A program made the position numbers and the translations under genes. Below, piece after piece: positions 16,344 to 25,402 of a stretch of DNA of 64,000 nt. The DNA is from Paenibacillus lautus NBRC 15380. GTDB lineage: Bacteria > Bacillota > Bacilli > Paenibacillales > Paenibacillaceae. The stretch is from contig NZ_BIMF01000023.1 of assembly GCF_004000945.1 (NCBI RefSeq), positions 31,745 through 95,744 on the forward strand, given 5' to 3'. How positions within the stretch are numbered: position 1 is the stretch's first letter; each line of letters starts with the position of its first letter. The notes under the pieces are model-generated. The model ran no database searches, was not told the DNA's origin, and saw only the letters and a program-made list of their open reading frames with translations.

Positions 16344-17321
16344 TCAAGAAGATGCAGCGGCAGCCAAGGTTTCACTGCTTTGAAACAGATGATGAACGCT
16401 GCGGATATAACGGACAGTTCTAGTGCCGGAGTACATCATGACGGAATGCGTTTCGGCCCGCTGACCCGGCATATACTTCACGCCGCGCAGGAAATCGCCA
16501 GCCGTCACGCCGGTTGCCACGAATAATACGCCTTCGCGGCCTACCATATCCTCCATCGTCAGCAGCTGCTCGGGATGCTCCAACCCCATGTCCTGGCATC
16601 TGATGAAATCCTCCGGTGTCTCCGGTATAAGCCGTCCCTGGATTTCTCCGCCCAGGCATTTCAAAGCGGCGGCGGCGAGAACGCCTTCCGGAGCTCCTCC
16701 AGAGCCCACATAGAGATCGACCTCACTGTCCGTGCAGGTCTCGATCGCACCCATGACATCCCCGTGGCTCAGCAGCTTGATCCTTACCCCGGACTCTCGC
16801 AAAGCCTTAATCATCGCGCTGTGTCGCTCACGATCGAGAATGGATACCGTCATCTCCGACAGCGGTTTTGATAAGATCTCCGATGCTTTTCGAAGGGTTA
16901 CTTCAATCGGATCATTCAAACTCAGCTGACCCGCAAGCTCGGGTCCAACCGCGAGCTTATGCATGTAGATATCGGGCGCATGCAGAAGGGTGCCTCGGGG
17001 AGCTGCGGCTATTACGGACAACGCGTTGTTCAGCCCGTTTGCCACCGTTTCCGTTCCTTCGAGCGGATCCACCGCCACGTCCATCTTCGGACCTTGGCGG
17101 TTCCCAACGCGCTCTCCAATATAGAGCATGGGCGCTTCATCCATCTCGCCTTCCCCTATGACAACGACCCCATCCATCGCTGCGGAATCAAAATGCTTGC
17201 GCATGGCAACCGTCGCGGCTTCATCAGCACTGTTCTTGTCACCTCTTCCTGTCCACCGGGCGGATTGCAGCGCCGCTTCCTCCGTCACTCTTACAAGCTC
17301 CAATGCTAATGAACTCTCCAT
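16344..17321 (-). CDS. glpX: Fructose-1,6-bisphosphatase class II
   Basis: The 325-residue cytoplasmic gluconeogenic enzyme hydrolyses fructose-1,6-bisphosphate to fructose-6-phosphate. Class II metal-binding motifs are complete: GEGEMDEAP at 56-64 and DPLEGT at 85-90, with YVGSGGAPEGVLAAAA further on. GGAGGGA lies before the ATG. It follows ppsR by about 40 bases on the same strand, so it may be the last gene of a ccpN-ppsR-glpX unit, which would place a key gluconeogenic enzyme under the regulator gene's transcript. Confidence 0.95.
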   Translation of the reverse strand: MESSLALELVRVTEEAALQSARWTGRGDKNSADEAATVAMRKHFDSAAMDGVVVIGEGEMDEAPMLYIGERVGNRQGPKMDVAVDPLEGTETVANGLNNALSVIAAAPRGTLLHAPDIYMHKLAVGPELAGQLSLNDPIEVTLRKASEILSKPLSEMTVSILDRERHSAMIKALRESGVRIKLLSHGDVMGAIETCTDSEVDLYVGSGGAPEGVLAAAALKCLGGEIQGRLIPETPEDFIRCQDMGLEHPEQLLTMEDMVGREGVLFVATGVTAGDFLRGVKYMPGQRAETHSVMMYSGTRTVRYIRSVHHLFQSSETLAAAASS

Positions 17322-17362
17322 GAATGAATCCCTCCTTCTGCTTTTTTCCTTACCGGTGCAGC

Positions 17363-18169
17363 TTATTTCAGATAATTCATAATCAGTCCTGCGGATTCCT
17401 CAATCGCCTTATCCGTGACGTCAATGACCGGACATCCGAGCTCCGCATACAGCGACAGGGCATAATCCAACTCCTCCTGTATCCGCTCAAGGGCTGCATA
17501 CTGCACCTGATGCGGCAGTCCCATGACCTTTAAGCGCTCGCTGCGGATTTTGAGCAGATGCTCCGGCTCAATCGTAAGTCCGATAATTGTGCCGTTCGTT
17601 ACTTCTCTAAGCTGCGATGGGGGCGACATCTCCGGCACAATCGGAAAATTGACCGTTTTGTAGCCTTTATGAGCGAGGAACATCGATAGCGGCGTCTTGG
17701 AAATTCGGGATACGCCCAGCAATATGATGTCCGCCTTCAAAATGGCGCTAACGTCCTTGCCATCGTCATATTGGACAGCGAATTCCATCGCGTCGACCCT
17801 CCGGAAATAGCTGTCGTCCAAGCGGTGCAGCAGTCCCGGCAGTCGTTTGGGATAGTCGTTGAACGTATCGGCAAATGCCTGCATCATCGGCCCCATAATA
17901 TCCACCGTACGAATGTTGAGCCGCACAGCTTCCTCCCGCATGACCTCGCGAAGCTCCGGCTGCACAAGCGTGTAGGCCACAAAGCCTCCGCGCCGCGCCA
18001 CCTCCTCCATCAATTCGGTCAATTCATCCTCGTCGCGAACGTTCATATAACGTTTAATCTCTGTATTCGGAAGCTCGAACTGGCGTAATGTAGCTTGCAC
18101 AACCGCTTCAGCCGTCTCCCCAATGGAGTCCGAACAGATTGCAATGAAATGAGTTAATGCCTGATTCAT
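17363..18169 (-). CDS. ppsR: Pyruvate, phosphate dikinase regulatory protein (bifunctional kinase/phosphorylase)
   Basis: The 268-residue DUF299 protein uses ADP to inactivate, and phosphate to reactivate, PPDK or PEP synthase, so it controls pyruvate-to-PEP flux. Visible: the N-terminal SDSIGETAE, the P-loop-like GVSRISKTPLS and the conserved C-terminal INVTDKAIEE-like end (here VIDVTDKAIEESA). GGAGGAAT precedes the ATG. It is 13 bases downstream of ccpN, the same pairing as ccpN-yqfL in B. subtilis. No PPDK gene is in the window. Confidence 0.92.
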   Translation of the reverse strand: MNQALTHFIAICSDSIGETAEAVVQATLRQFELPNTEIKRYMNVRDEDELTELMEEVARRGGFVAYTLVQPELREVMREEAVRLNIRTVDIMGPMMQAFADTFNDYPKRLPGLLHRLDDSYFRRVDAMEFAVQYDDGKDVSAILKADIILLGVSRISKTPLSMFLAHKGYKTVNFPIVPEMSPPSQLREVTNGTIIGLTIEPEHLLKIRSERLKVMGLPHQVQYAALERIQEELDYALSLYAELGCPVIDVTDKAIEESAGLIMNYLK

Positions 18170-18182
18170 CCGATTCCTCCCA

Positions 18183-18845
18183 TTATTCCTCGGCTACCAT
18201 GTCGAGCAGCATTTTGATAATATTCGTTTTTGTAATCCGACCCACAACCTTCCAGTGTTCCCCCGGCTTCCCCGTGGTGGATGGAACAACAACCGGCAGG
18301 CTATCGATTTGATGATTGATGATTTTTCGTGCGGCATCCAGTACCGTATCTTCCGGCTGCACCGTTGTCACGTTAGCCCGGCGGGTCATGATCAGGCTTA
18401 CCGGCATGGAGGATGCCGTCGGGTTCCCAAGCGTTACCTTAAGCAGATCCTTGCGGGACACAATCCCGGCCAGATGGCCGTCGGCATCGGTAACGATTAG
18501 ATTCCCCACGTTCTCCAGAAACAAGGATACAACGGCTTCATGGATCGTCGTGGTCTCACGCACAATAACCGGAACACCGTGCAGATCGCCAACCTTCATT
18601 TTGAGAAGGCGAAACTTCTCCTCCCGGTCGCGCGTACCCCGCTTTCCCAGAAAGTACCCCACCTTGGGCTTGGCATCAATATAATCCAGAACCACCAGTT
18701 TGGATAAATCGGTACGAAGGGTGGCTCGGCTGACATTCAGCATCTCCGCAATCTGATCTCCTGTAATGGGTGCATGTTTTTTTACGATATCGACGATATC
18801 CTGCTGCCTTGTCGTCAGTTCGATAGTGATCCCTCCTGCGTGCAT
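18183..18845 (-). CDS. ccpN: Gluconeogenesis repressor CcpN (HTH plus CBS pair)
   Basis: The ~220-residue regulator has an N-terminal helix-turn-helix (ITGDQIAEMLNVSRATLRTDL) and two CBS domains (about 85-140 and 150-215) that sense nucleotides. In B. subtilis CcpN represses gapB, pckA and the sr1 RNA during glycolysis. It is followed by ppsR, and an SR1P gene lies just upstream on the same strand. Start problem: the ATG at 18845 has only an AGAGGA two bases away, whereas a perfect GGAGG sits inside the first codons, 7 bases before an ATC at 18824 that would give MELTTRQQDIV, close to the usual N-terminus. The start is therefore unresolved. Confidence 0.93.
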   Translation of the reverse strand: MHAGGITIELTTRQQDIVDIVKKHAPITGDQIAEMLNVSRATLRTDLSKLVVLDYIDAKPKVGYFLGKRGTRDREEKFRLLKMKVGDLHGVPVIVRETTTIHEAVVSLFLENVGNLIVTDADGHLAGIVSRKDLLKVTLGNPTASSMPVSLIMTRRANVTTVQPEDTVLDAARKIINHQIDSLPVVVPSTTGKPGEHWKVVGRITKTNIIKMLLDMVAEE

Positions 18846-18860
18846 TTCCTCTACTTGCCG

Positions 18861-18889
18861 ATATAATACGTCATATATAATATATATGC
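18861..18889 (-). promoter_or_regulatory. Promoter of ccpN with possible CcpN site
   Basis: On the minus strand TTGCAT and TATTAT are separated by 17 bases, shortly before the ccpN start. TATGACGTATT, overlapping the -10 box, matches 10 of 11 positions of the B. subtilis CcpN operator TRTGHYATAYW as I recall it, so autoregulation is possible. Confidence 0.45.
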
Positions 18890-18982
18890 AACATATTTTC
18901 GTTCAAAAATGCATAATTAGGTATCAATCATTTTTTTAACCCCTATCAGAAAAGGTTATAAATCCACATAAATCCACTAAAA

Positions 18983-19023
18983 AAAGCATGCTTCAGGAGG
19001 ATTCCTCCCGATAAGCATGCTTT
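18983..19023 (-). terminator. Terminator of the SR1P transcript
   Basis: AAAGCATGCTT (18983-18993) and AAGCATGCTTT (19013-19023) pair over 11 bp, with an inner GGAGG/CCTCC stem. On the minus strand it is followed by a run of seven T, so it closes the small SR1P RNA before ccpN. Confidence 0.8.
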
Positions 19024-19053
19024 GTTTACATTCGATCTAACCATCACCGCCGT

Positions 19054-19227
19054 TTAATCTTGAGGGTCTGTGCCTTTGCACTCCCCTTTTCCGCAATACC
19101 CATAAATGATCTTCACTCCGTCGGTTGGAATCGTATCCACCATTTCATCACATCTGGAGCATATAATCAGGCCCCATTCCTCGTTCGCCTTGCCTTTCGC
19201 TGCCTCCGGACTTGTTAACGCTTTCAT
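19054..19227 (-). CDS. SR1P-like GapA-binding peptide
   Basis: This 57-residue protein has a central segment, WGLIICSRCDEMVDTIPTDG continuing VKIIYGYC, that fits the SR1P pattern: CxxC, then an acidic segment, then (V/I)xYGxC. In B. subtilis SR1P is encoded by the dual-function small RNA SR1, which is repressed by CcpN; the peptide binds GapA (GAPDH) and links it to RNase J1. This version has an extra ~17-residue N-terminal and a Cys-containing C-terminal extension. AGGAGGAAATGTT places the ATG at 19227. A terminator follows 30 bases after the stop, giving a short transcript like SR1. The neighbour is ccpN itself. Confidence 0.78.
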   Translation of the reverse strand: MKALTSPEAAKGKANEEWGLIICSRCDEMVDTIPTDGVKIIYGYCGKGECKGTDPQD

Positions 19228-19561
19228 AACATTTCCTCCTCATGTTTTTTCACTTTGCTGCAAGGCAGTTTACGCTTTGTTATCAAAGGGGGTAACTCGA
19301 TTCTCCACATCATGCCAAAGACCGCTAACCAACCGTTTCGTTTCCCACATCCCTTTATTTTGCACTATATTCTTAATGTATTGGGTAAGAAATGAAGATA
19401 TGAGTAAATCATGATTAATGTAACAAAAAACATGTTAAGTAATATGTATGTCATCATGTTTCCTGTGAGGATAAGGGGATGGGGATACCCTTAATTTGGC
19501 ATGATATGATAATATATACTTCAGATTTATAGAAATCGACATTATAGACGGAGGGTTTGGA
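19228..19561. other. Intergenic region between SR1P and the CDF gene
   Basis: This holds the divergent starts of the SR1P RNA (minus) and the CDF transporter gene (plus). TATAGT with a weak upstream TTTCTT at 17 bases on the minus strand is a possible SR1P promoter. I see no riboswitch, repeat or further gene. Confidence 0.4.
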
Positions 19562-20536
19562 TTGAAGAACACATGGCAGCTCATTAAGAAAGGAAATACC
19601 TCATCCGCCATTGCGGCACTGGGCAACACGGGATTGGCCATAATCAAGGGGATTGCGGCGTCTGTCAGCGGCAGCGGTACGATGTTTGCATCCGCCATGC
19701 ACTCGGTGGCCGATGCCGTAAACCAGGGGTTTGTATTCGTAGGCAGCGTGCTGGCCGAGCGGAAGCCGACCAAGAAGTTCCCCACCGGATTCGGCAGGGT
19801 CATTAATCTGGTCTGCATGGTCGCGGTGATCGTGGTTACCATCATGGCCTACGAAACGATACTGAAAGGCTTCAAGCTGTTAAAACATCCGGAAGAAGCC
19901 ACGAATTTCTGGCTTAATTTCATTGTGCTGGCCATTGCCGTTATCATTGATGGCTCCATTCTGATGAAAGCCATGAAAGAGATTATGAAGGAAACCCACG
20001 TTCAAGCATCCGGCCTTGCCCTGCTGCCAGCGGCTTTCAAAAATGCCGGCCGCGCTGCCCCGCCTACACGGCTTGTGTTCTATGAAGACATCGTCGCTAC
20101 GCTGGGCGCCCTCTTTGCTCTGGTTGCCATTATATTCGCACATTTCTTCAACTTCCTCATCCTGGATGGAATCGCCACGATCCTCATCGGCTGTCTGATG
20201 GTAGGCGTCGCCTTTAAGGTTGGATATGACAATATGGTCGGCTTAATCGGCGTCGCCGCTCCGAATGAAGTGGAAGAGAAGATCTCCCAGATCATTCTCG
20301 GCGATCCGGATGTCCGCGATATCAATCGTCTTCGCATCCTGCAGGAAGGACGGAACTATCATGTGGAGGCCTACATTGAGCTGAAGAAAGGGATGACCCT
20401 GGCCGAGGCAGGCCATTCCAAAATGAGAATCAATGCCCTGCTGACCCAGGATCCAAACATCTCGGATGTGACCTTGGGCATCCTGGAGGACGATGGAATC
20501 AAGCTTTGGAATCCGAGCGAGAATCTGGATAACTAA
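19562..20536 (+). CDS. Cation diffusion facilitator family transporter
   Basis: The 324-residue membrane protein has about five or six spans and a C-terminal cytoplasmic ferredoxin-like domain (about 225-320). The metal site in the second helix reads HSVAD; the second site is YEDIV rather than the usual HxxxD, as in the SLC30A9/MMT1-like branch, so the metal (zinc, iron or manganese) is not certain. The family exports divalent cations in exchange for protons. A TTG start at 19562 follows GGAGGG with 7-8 bases spacing. Single gene, ending at a convergent terminator. Confidence 0.88.
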   Translation: MKNTWQLIKKGNTSSAIAALGNTGLAIIKGIAASVSGSGTMFASAMHSVADAVNQGFVFVGSVLAERKPTKKFPTGFGRVINLVCMVAVIVVTIMAYETILKGFKLLKHPEEATNFWLNFIVLAIAVIIDGSILMKAMKEIMKETHVQASGLALLPAAFKNAGRAAPPTRLVFYEDIVATLGALFALVAIIFAHFFNFLILDGIATILIGCLMVGVAFKVGYDNMVGLIGVAAPNEVEEKISQIILGDPDVRDINRLRILQEGRNYHVEAYIELKKGMTLAEAGHSKMRINALLTQDPNISDVTLGILEDDGIKLWNPSENLDN

Positions 20537-20541
20537 ACGGG

Positions 20542-20590
20542 AAAGAGGCATGCCTCAGAGTCCGATGGACCTTTAGGTACGCCTCTTTTT
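20542..20590. terminator. Terminator between the CDF gene and the S9 peptidase gene
   Basis: AAAGAGGC (20542-20549) pairs with GCCTCTTT (20581-20588), with inner partial pairing and a T run on the plus strand. Confidence 0.65.
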
Positions 20591-20601
20591 TCATACGACT
20601 C

Positions 20602-22398
20602 TTACTGATTGCGCTTCAGGAATTCGACCATCCGCGCATAAGCGATTTTTTCGTTGGCCTTCTTCGTAATGCCATGTCCCTCGTCTTCAAACACGAGATA
20701 CTCTACGTCACGGCCCTTCGCCCTCAAGGCTTCCACGATTTGGTCAGATTCCTCTTTGACGACACGCGGATCGTTAGCCCCCTGGATGATCAGCATCGGG
20801 TTCACCATCTCATCCAGGTATGTAATCGGCGAATCCTTGATAAAGCGATCTTTATCCCGTTCCGGATCGCCTATCCAGCGCTCCATAATCGGCTTCCAGT
20901 GCTCCGGTACCGAATTGTAGAAGGTAAACAGGTTGCTGACGCCAACAATATCAATGGCCGCTTTGAAATACTCCGGATTACGCCCTGCCAGCAGCAGGGT
21001 CATATAACCGCCGTAACTTCCGCCTATCACGAAAAGCTTCTCACGGCTCGAGATGCCTTGCTCAAACAGCCAATCCATGCCAGCCAAGCAGTCCTTGCGC
21101 GGTCCCTCGCCCCAATCCTGCTCCACCAATTTCACGAAGGAGCTGCCGTAACCCGTGCTTCCCCGGAAGTTCGGGCAGAAGATGTGATACCCTTTGGCCA
21201 GGATATACTGGAACATGGAGCGGAACTGCTTGCGCTCCGAGGCTTGCGGGCCGCCATGCGGCCAAAATACCGTATAACCGTTCGCCACGTGATCTTTGGC
21301 GCGGAACAGGAGCGCTTCAATCTCCATGCCGTCAAAAGATGGATACGTCACAACCTCCGGTGTCACCATGTCCTCGTCGGTTAATCCTGTCAGGACGTTT
21401 TTTGTGATCATGCTCCATGAGCCGCCTGCGAAACGGTAAATGTTAAGCGGCTTCACCGCACCGCGGGCGAGCATGTACAGATTGCCGGACTTTGTCACGT
21501 TCAACTGCTCCACGATGTCCGATGGGAGAGGAATGGCAGTTAACTCACCACTGTCGAGCGAATAGGCATACAGTCGATCCTCCACCCCTTTTTCCGTGAC
21601 AATGTAGAGGGTCCGTGAATCCTTATGGTAGCGCAGGTGCTGAATGCTCTCCCGGTCGATGCGGCACAGCGGTTCAAACTTCTGCTGAGGAATGTCGTAA
21701 GTGGCTACATATGAAAATTCCGATTCATAATCCGTTGCGAAGATGACCTGGTCATTGCCGGCAAACAGCACATCCCCCGAAATATGCACCTGTTCCGGCG
21801 ACGGCGTCAAGCACAGCGGCTCTTCGCCCTCTCGCTTCACGTAACTAACATAGTAGGTGTTGGCATACACTTTCGTATACGCGATGGTTCTCTCGTCGGG
21901 GCTCACAGCACACATCTCGGTCGACGTCACCTCGCCTTCATGCAGCAAATGATCCTCCTTGGTGTCCAGATGATATACCCGCGAATTCAGGAAGGACGGA
22001 TTCCCCTTCGACGTGACGTAATACAGTCGCTTGCCGTCCTCTGACAGATGCACAAAATAATGTTTGTCATCCGTATTAGCACCTTCGAACAGAGGCATCG
22101 GCTCGCCACCATTCCAGGGCAGCGCATGAAACTGATAATTCTCATTCCCGTCACGGTCAAACGCCGTTAAGATATGTCGCCCTTCCGGGTCCAGCTTGAT
22201 AAAGCTTGCGATCTGGTCATTGTATGTAAGCGGATAAGGGTAAGACGTCTGCCCTTCTAACTCCATGGCCCATAAATTGAATTTTCCGTTTAGACTGCTG
22301 CTGAATACAAGCCGTGACTCGTCTGGACTGATTCCGAAGCTACGAATGCCATAAGTTTGAAAAAATTGCTCCACATCGGGTTTAGGAAATTCGATCAT
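20602..22398 (-). CDS. S9 family acylaminoacyl/prolyl oligopeptidase-like peptidase
   Basis: This 598-residue cytoplasmic serine peptidase has an N-terminal beta-propeller-like region (about 1-350, WD40-like SPDE/LSEDGKRLYY repeats) and a C-terminal alpha/beta-hydrolase domain. The catalytic triad is visible: Ser461 in GGSYGGY, Asp543 in GANDPRV and His575 in DEGHG. No signal peptide. It probably trims short peptides; whether it is a dipeptidyl- or acylaminoacyl-peptidase cannot be told. Monocistronic, divergent from spoVR. Confidence 0.9.
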   Translation of the reverse strand: MIEFPKPDVEQFFQTYGIRSFGISPDESRLVFSSSLNGKFNLWAMELEGQTSYPYPLTYNDQIASFIKLDPEGRHILTAFDRDGNENYQFHALPWNGGEPMPLFEGANTDDKHYFVHLSEDGKRLYYVTSKGNPSFLNSRVYHLDTKEDHLLHEGEVTSTEMCAVSPDERTIAYTKVYANTYYVSYVKREGEEPLCLTPSPEQVHISGDVLFAGNDQVIFATDYESEFSYVATYDIPQQKFEPLCRIDRESIQHLRYHKDSRTLYIVTEKGVEDRLYAYSLDSGELTAIPLPSDIVEQLNVTKSGNLYMLARGAVKPLNIYRFAGGSWSMITKNVLTGLTDEDMVTPEVVTYPSFDGMEIEALLFRAKDHVANGYTVFWPHGGPQASERKQFRSMFQYILAKGYHIFCPNFRGSTGYGSSFVKLVEQDWGEGPRKDCLAGMDWLFEQGISSREKLFVIGGSYGGYMTLLLAGRNPEYFKAAIDIVGVSNLFTFYNSVPEHWKPIMERWIGDPERDKDRFIKDSPITYLDEMVNPMLIIQGANDPRVVKEESDQIVEALRAKGRDVEYLVFEDEGHGITKKANEKIAYARMVEFLKRNQ

Positions 22399-22603
22399 TC
22401 ATTTGCCTCCCTGACCTCATCTTATTATCCATCGGTAAATAAATGGAGAAGTTTGCCAAACCGCTGGATTATTCCCATTATAACGCAAAGCATCCTGAGG
22501 GTCACCGTTACATGGTCGGGCAGCTTGCTAAGTCTGCAGACCGAGAGGATGTACAATTTTTGACAGAGGCCTGTATATATTCCCGGCGTCCCCTCGTCTG
22601 CCC

Positions 22604-22632
22604 GCATATCTGCAGCAAGATCCCATATAAAT
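22604..22632 (+). promoter_or_regulatory. Candidate SigE promoter of spoVR
   Basis: GCATATC at 22604-22610, then 13 bases, then CATATAAAT at 22624-22632 resembles the mother-cell SigE pattern (KMATATT, 14 bases, CATACAHT). It lies about 40 bases before the GTG start. B. subtilis spoVR is SigE dependent, which supports the reading. Confidence 0.5.
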
Positions 22633-22671
22633 GATAAGAACCATGTTTTTAATGACGAAGGGGGGATTCTC

Positions 22672-24063
22672 GTGCACCAAGACGAGATCGCGGAACTGGA
22701 ACGTTCCATTGCGGAGATTACCGAGATCGCTACAGGCTTTGGCCTTGATTTTTACCCTATGCGATATGAGATCTGCCCGGCAGACATCATATACACCTTC
22801 GGCGCCTACGGCATGCCTACCCGGTTCAGCCACTGGAGCTTCGGAAAAACCTTCAATAAAATGAAGATGCAGTACGACTTCGGCCTTAGCAAGATCTACG
22901 AGCTCGTGATCAACTCCAATCCGTGTTATGCGTTTCTCCTGGACGGCAACTCCCTGATTCAGAATAAACTCATTGTCGCCCATGTCCTTGCACACTGCGA
23001 TTTCTTTAAAAACAACGCCCGCTTCTCCGTCTCCAACCGCAATATGGTCGAGAGCATGTCGGCTACTGCCGAGCGCATCTCCCGCTATGAAATTGAGCAT
23101 GGCACGGAGGCGGTTGAGCAATTTATCGACGCGGTGTTGGCGATTCAAGAGCATGTGGATCCGCATATCGTGAGGCCCGATAAACTGGATAAGCAGCGGT
23201 ACACCGCACGGCGGATGCAGGAGCAGAAGGAGGAAGCCAAGCGGCAAAAGCCTCCCGGCCGGTACGACGATTTATGGGATATGGACGAAGACGGCGAAGA
23301 CAAAGCCGACAAATCGCCAGCAGCACCCAAACGCTTCCCGCCCGAGCCGGAGAAAGATATCATGTGGTTTATTCAGGAGCACTCCGACATTCTGGAGGAT
23401 TGGCAGCGGGACATTATGAGCATGCTGCGGGAGGAGATGCTGTACTTCTGGCCGCAGATGGAAACCAAAATCATGAACGAAGGCTGGGCTTCGTACTGGC
23501 ATCAGCGTATTCTGCGGGAGATGGACCTGACCAGCGAGGAAACGGTGGAATTCGCCAAGCTTAATGCCTCGGTTGTGCAGCCGTCGCGCCACAGCCTGAA
23601 CCCCTACTACCTTGGGCTGAAAATCTTCGAGGATATCGAACGCCGCTGGGATCGGGATAAAATGTTTGATGTCCGTGAATATGACTCTGATATCTCCTTC
23701 CTGCGCAATTATTTGACAAAGGAATTGGTGGAGGATCTGGACCTCTATGTCTTTGAGAAAAAAGGACCGGAGTGGAAAATCACCGACAAGGCGTGGGAAA
23801 ATATCCGCGATCAGCTGGTCGTCTCCCGCGTAAACGGCGGCTCGCCGTTTCTCGTGGTGACCGATGGCGATCATCTCCGCTCCGGCGAGCTGATGATCAA
23901 GCATCTGTACGAGGGCATTGAGCTTGACCTGAAATATATGGAGCGCACCATTCCCTATGTTTACCGGCTCTGGGGCAAACCCGTGCATCTGCACAGCATG
24001 ATCGAGGGCAAACCGATCCTGTTCTCCTATGACGGCAAGAAGCTGCATCGGCGATTTATTTAA
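22672..24063 (+). CDS. spoVR: Stage V sporulation protein R family protein
   Basis: The 463-residue SpoVR family protein has the family features YPMRYEICPADIIYTFGAYG and LIVAHVLAHCDFFKNNARF, with the conserved VLAHCDF segment near residues 105-111. SpoVR is needed for normal spore cortex formation; its enterobacterial homologue YcgB is co-expressed with the PrkA homologue YeaG. Here PrkA is 1.4 kb away on the other strand. GTG start at 22672 after AAGGGGGGA. An acidic/basic low-complexity insert lies at about 178-225. The biochemical activity is unknown. Confidence 0.93.
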   Translation: MHQDEIAELERSIAEITEIATGFGLDFYPMRYEICPADIIYTFGAYGMPTRFSHWSFGKTFNKMKMQYDFGLSKIYELVINSNPCYAFLLDGNSLIQNKLIVAHVLAHCDFFKNNARFSVSNRNMVESMSATAERISRYEIEHGTEAVEQFIDAVLAIQEHVDPHIVRPDKLDKQRYTARRMQEQKEEAKRQKPPGRYDDLWDMDEDGEDKADKSPAAPKRFPPEPEKDIMWFIQEHSDILEDWQRDIMSMLREEMLYFWPQMETKIMNEGWASYWHQRILREMDLTSEETVEFAKLNASVVQPSRHSLNPYYLGLKIFEDIERRWDRDKMFDVREYDSDISFLRNYLTKELVEDLDLYVFEKKGPEWKITDKAWENIRDQLVVSRVNGGSPFLVVTDGDHLRSGELMIKHLYEGIELDLKYMERTIPYVYRLWGKPVHLHSMIEGKPILFSYDGKKLHRRFI

Positions 24064-24093
24064 CCACGCTTGAAGGACAATATGGCGCCATAT

Positions 24094-24144
24094 AACAGCA
24101 GCACCCGCGAAGGGTAAGTTTCCTCTTTCGCGGGTGCTGCTGTT
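24094..24144. terminator. Bidirectional terminator between spoVR and the globin-coupled sensor
   Basis: A 17-bp perfect stem (24094-24110 with 24128-24144), GC rich, between convergent genes. Confidence 0.85.
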
Positions 24145-24189
24145 CGTTTACATATGGGCACACATCATCTGTTCACTCTCGGATCCCTG

Positions 24190-25251
24190 TTATACACTTA
24201 CCTTCTCGGATACGTTTCCCTCCAGGACATCGTGCTTCTGAACATCATATTCATGTTGAAGTGATTCCAAATCATCGGCCAGCTTTTCCATCATTTTCAC
24301 AAAAGCAGCCAATTCCTGCGAGCTTGCCGCCTGATTACGTGCGTTCATGGACGTTTTTTCCGATTCCTGTTCTACAAGACCCAGCTTGCGAATAATGCCG
24401 CTAACCTTGTCCTGAATCTCATCCATCGCCTTCTTGGAGTTGGTGGCCAGCTTTCGAACTTCACCGGCAACCACCTCGAAGCCTCTGCCTAACTCCCCGG
24501 CATGAGCAGCCTCAATCGCCGCATTCAGACCGAGCAAGTGGCTCTGATCCGAGATTTCCCTGATCAAGCTGCCCATCTGCTCAATATGTAGAATTTCCTC
24601 GCCCAGCTCGGAAGTCAGCGAATGCGCTTTATCCTGGGCTTCTGCTGTTTTGATTGCATTGTCTGCCATTAAGGCTGCGCTTTGATCCAGCTCCACGATC
24701 ATGGCAGTCAATTCTTGAACTGCATTTGTAATCGCTTCCAACATTCGTTGTTGATCCGATACCAAATGGTTTATCTTCTCTTTCTCTTTCATTTCGTAAG
24801 CTTCCAGGACGAGCTGGGAGTCCAAATTAAACATCTTGCTCAGCGCATGCACCACTTGGATCCACTGATCCGGTACGATTTGCTTCAGTAAATCGGTGGC
24901 AATGTCCAGATAAACCATGTAACTTCCAAGATAATAATCTGTTTTCAGGCCGATTCTGGAGTGAACTTGTCCGATCTTAATCCGTTCGGCAATATAAGCA
25001 TCGTCCACTCTCCCTCCCGCAAGCGACATCCAGTATACCCGCTGGGTCTCCTTAAGCCGCTCCACGGTCGAGGTACGCTCGATGATCTGCATCAGGTGCG
25101 GCTGCGTCCCGATCTGCGCGTAAAACCGGTTAACAACCTCTTCAACTACCTTCGCAAACACGTCACGATGATTGGCCAGCAGCTCCAACCCTTGTTCATC
25201 CAATCCGATATACTCCAACTGTTGGCGTCTTTTCGGGGAAACATCAATCAT
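24190..25251 (-). CDS. Globin-coupled sensor / HemAT-like methyl-accepting protein
   Basis: This 353-residue soluble protein has an N-terminal sensor globin (about 1-165; proximal haem His97 in GQVHSRIGL), a helical linker and a C-terminal chemoreceptor signalling domain (about 185-325) with the hairpin tip EISDQSHLLGLNAAIEAAHAG (here slightly shortened in quotation to its core LLGLNAAIEAAHA). HemAT proteins sense oxygen through haem and signal to CheA. The signalling domain is short and lacks membrane anchors. The ATG at 25251 is 12 bases after GGAGTGG; a longer start at 25290 has no ribosome site. Convergent with spoVR. Confidence 0.88.
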   Translation of the reverse strand: MIDVSPKRRQQLEYIGLDEQGLELLANHRDVFAKVVEEVVNRFYAQIGTQPHLMQIIERTSTVERLKETQRVYWMSLAGGRVDDAYIAERIKIGQVHSRIGLKTDYYLGSYMVYLDIATDLLKQIVPDQWIQVVHALSKMFNLDSQLVLEAYEMKEKEKINHLVSDQQRMLEAITNAVQELTAMIVELDQSAALMADNAIKTAEAQDKAHSLTSELGEEILHIEQMGSLIREISDQSHLLGLNAAIEAAHAGELGRGFEVVAGEVRKLATNSKKAMDEIQDKVSGIIRKLGLVEQESEKTSMNARNQAASSQELAAFVKMMEKLADDLESLQHEYDVQKHDVLEGNVSEKVSV

Positions 25252-25402
25252 TTCGAAAAATCCACTCCTAAATAGCGTGATCCATATCACAGGTTCAAGT
25301 ACTTAGGGTCCATTATAGACTATATTTACCATCCAGACATAATGCTAAAGTCCTAATTGTGTGTATATTTGCACCGACAAACCGGGCCATTTCATCCCAA
25401 AA

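Noticed and set aside
22443..22634. 63-residue frame upstream of spoVR
   Set aside because: No ribosome binding site, and the likely SigE promoter of spoVR overlaps its end.
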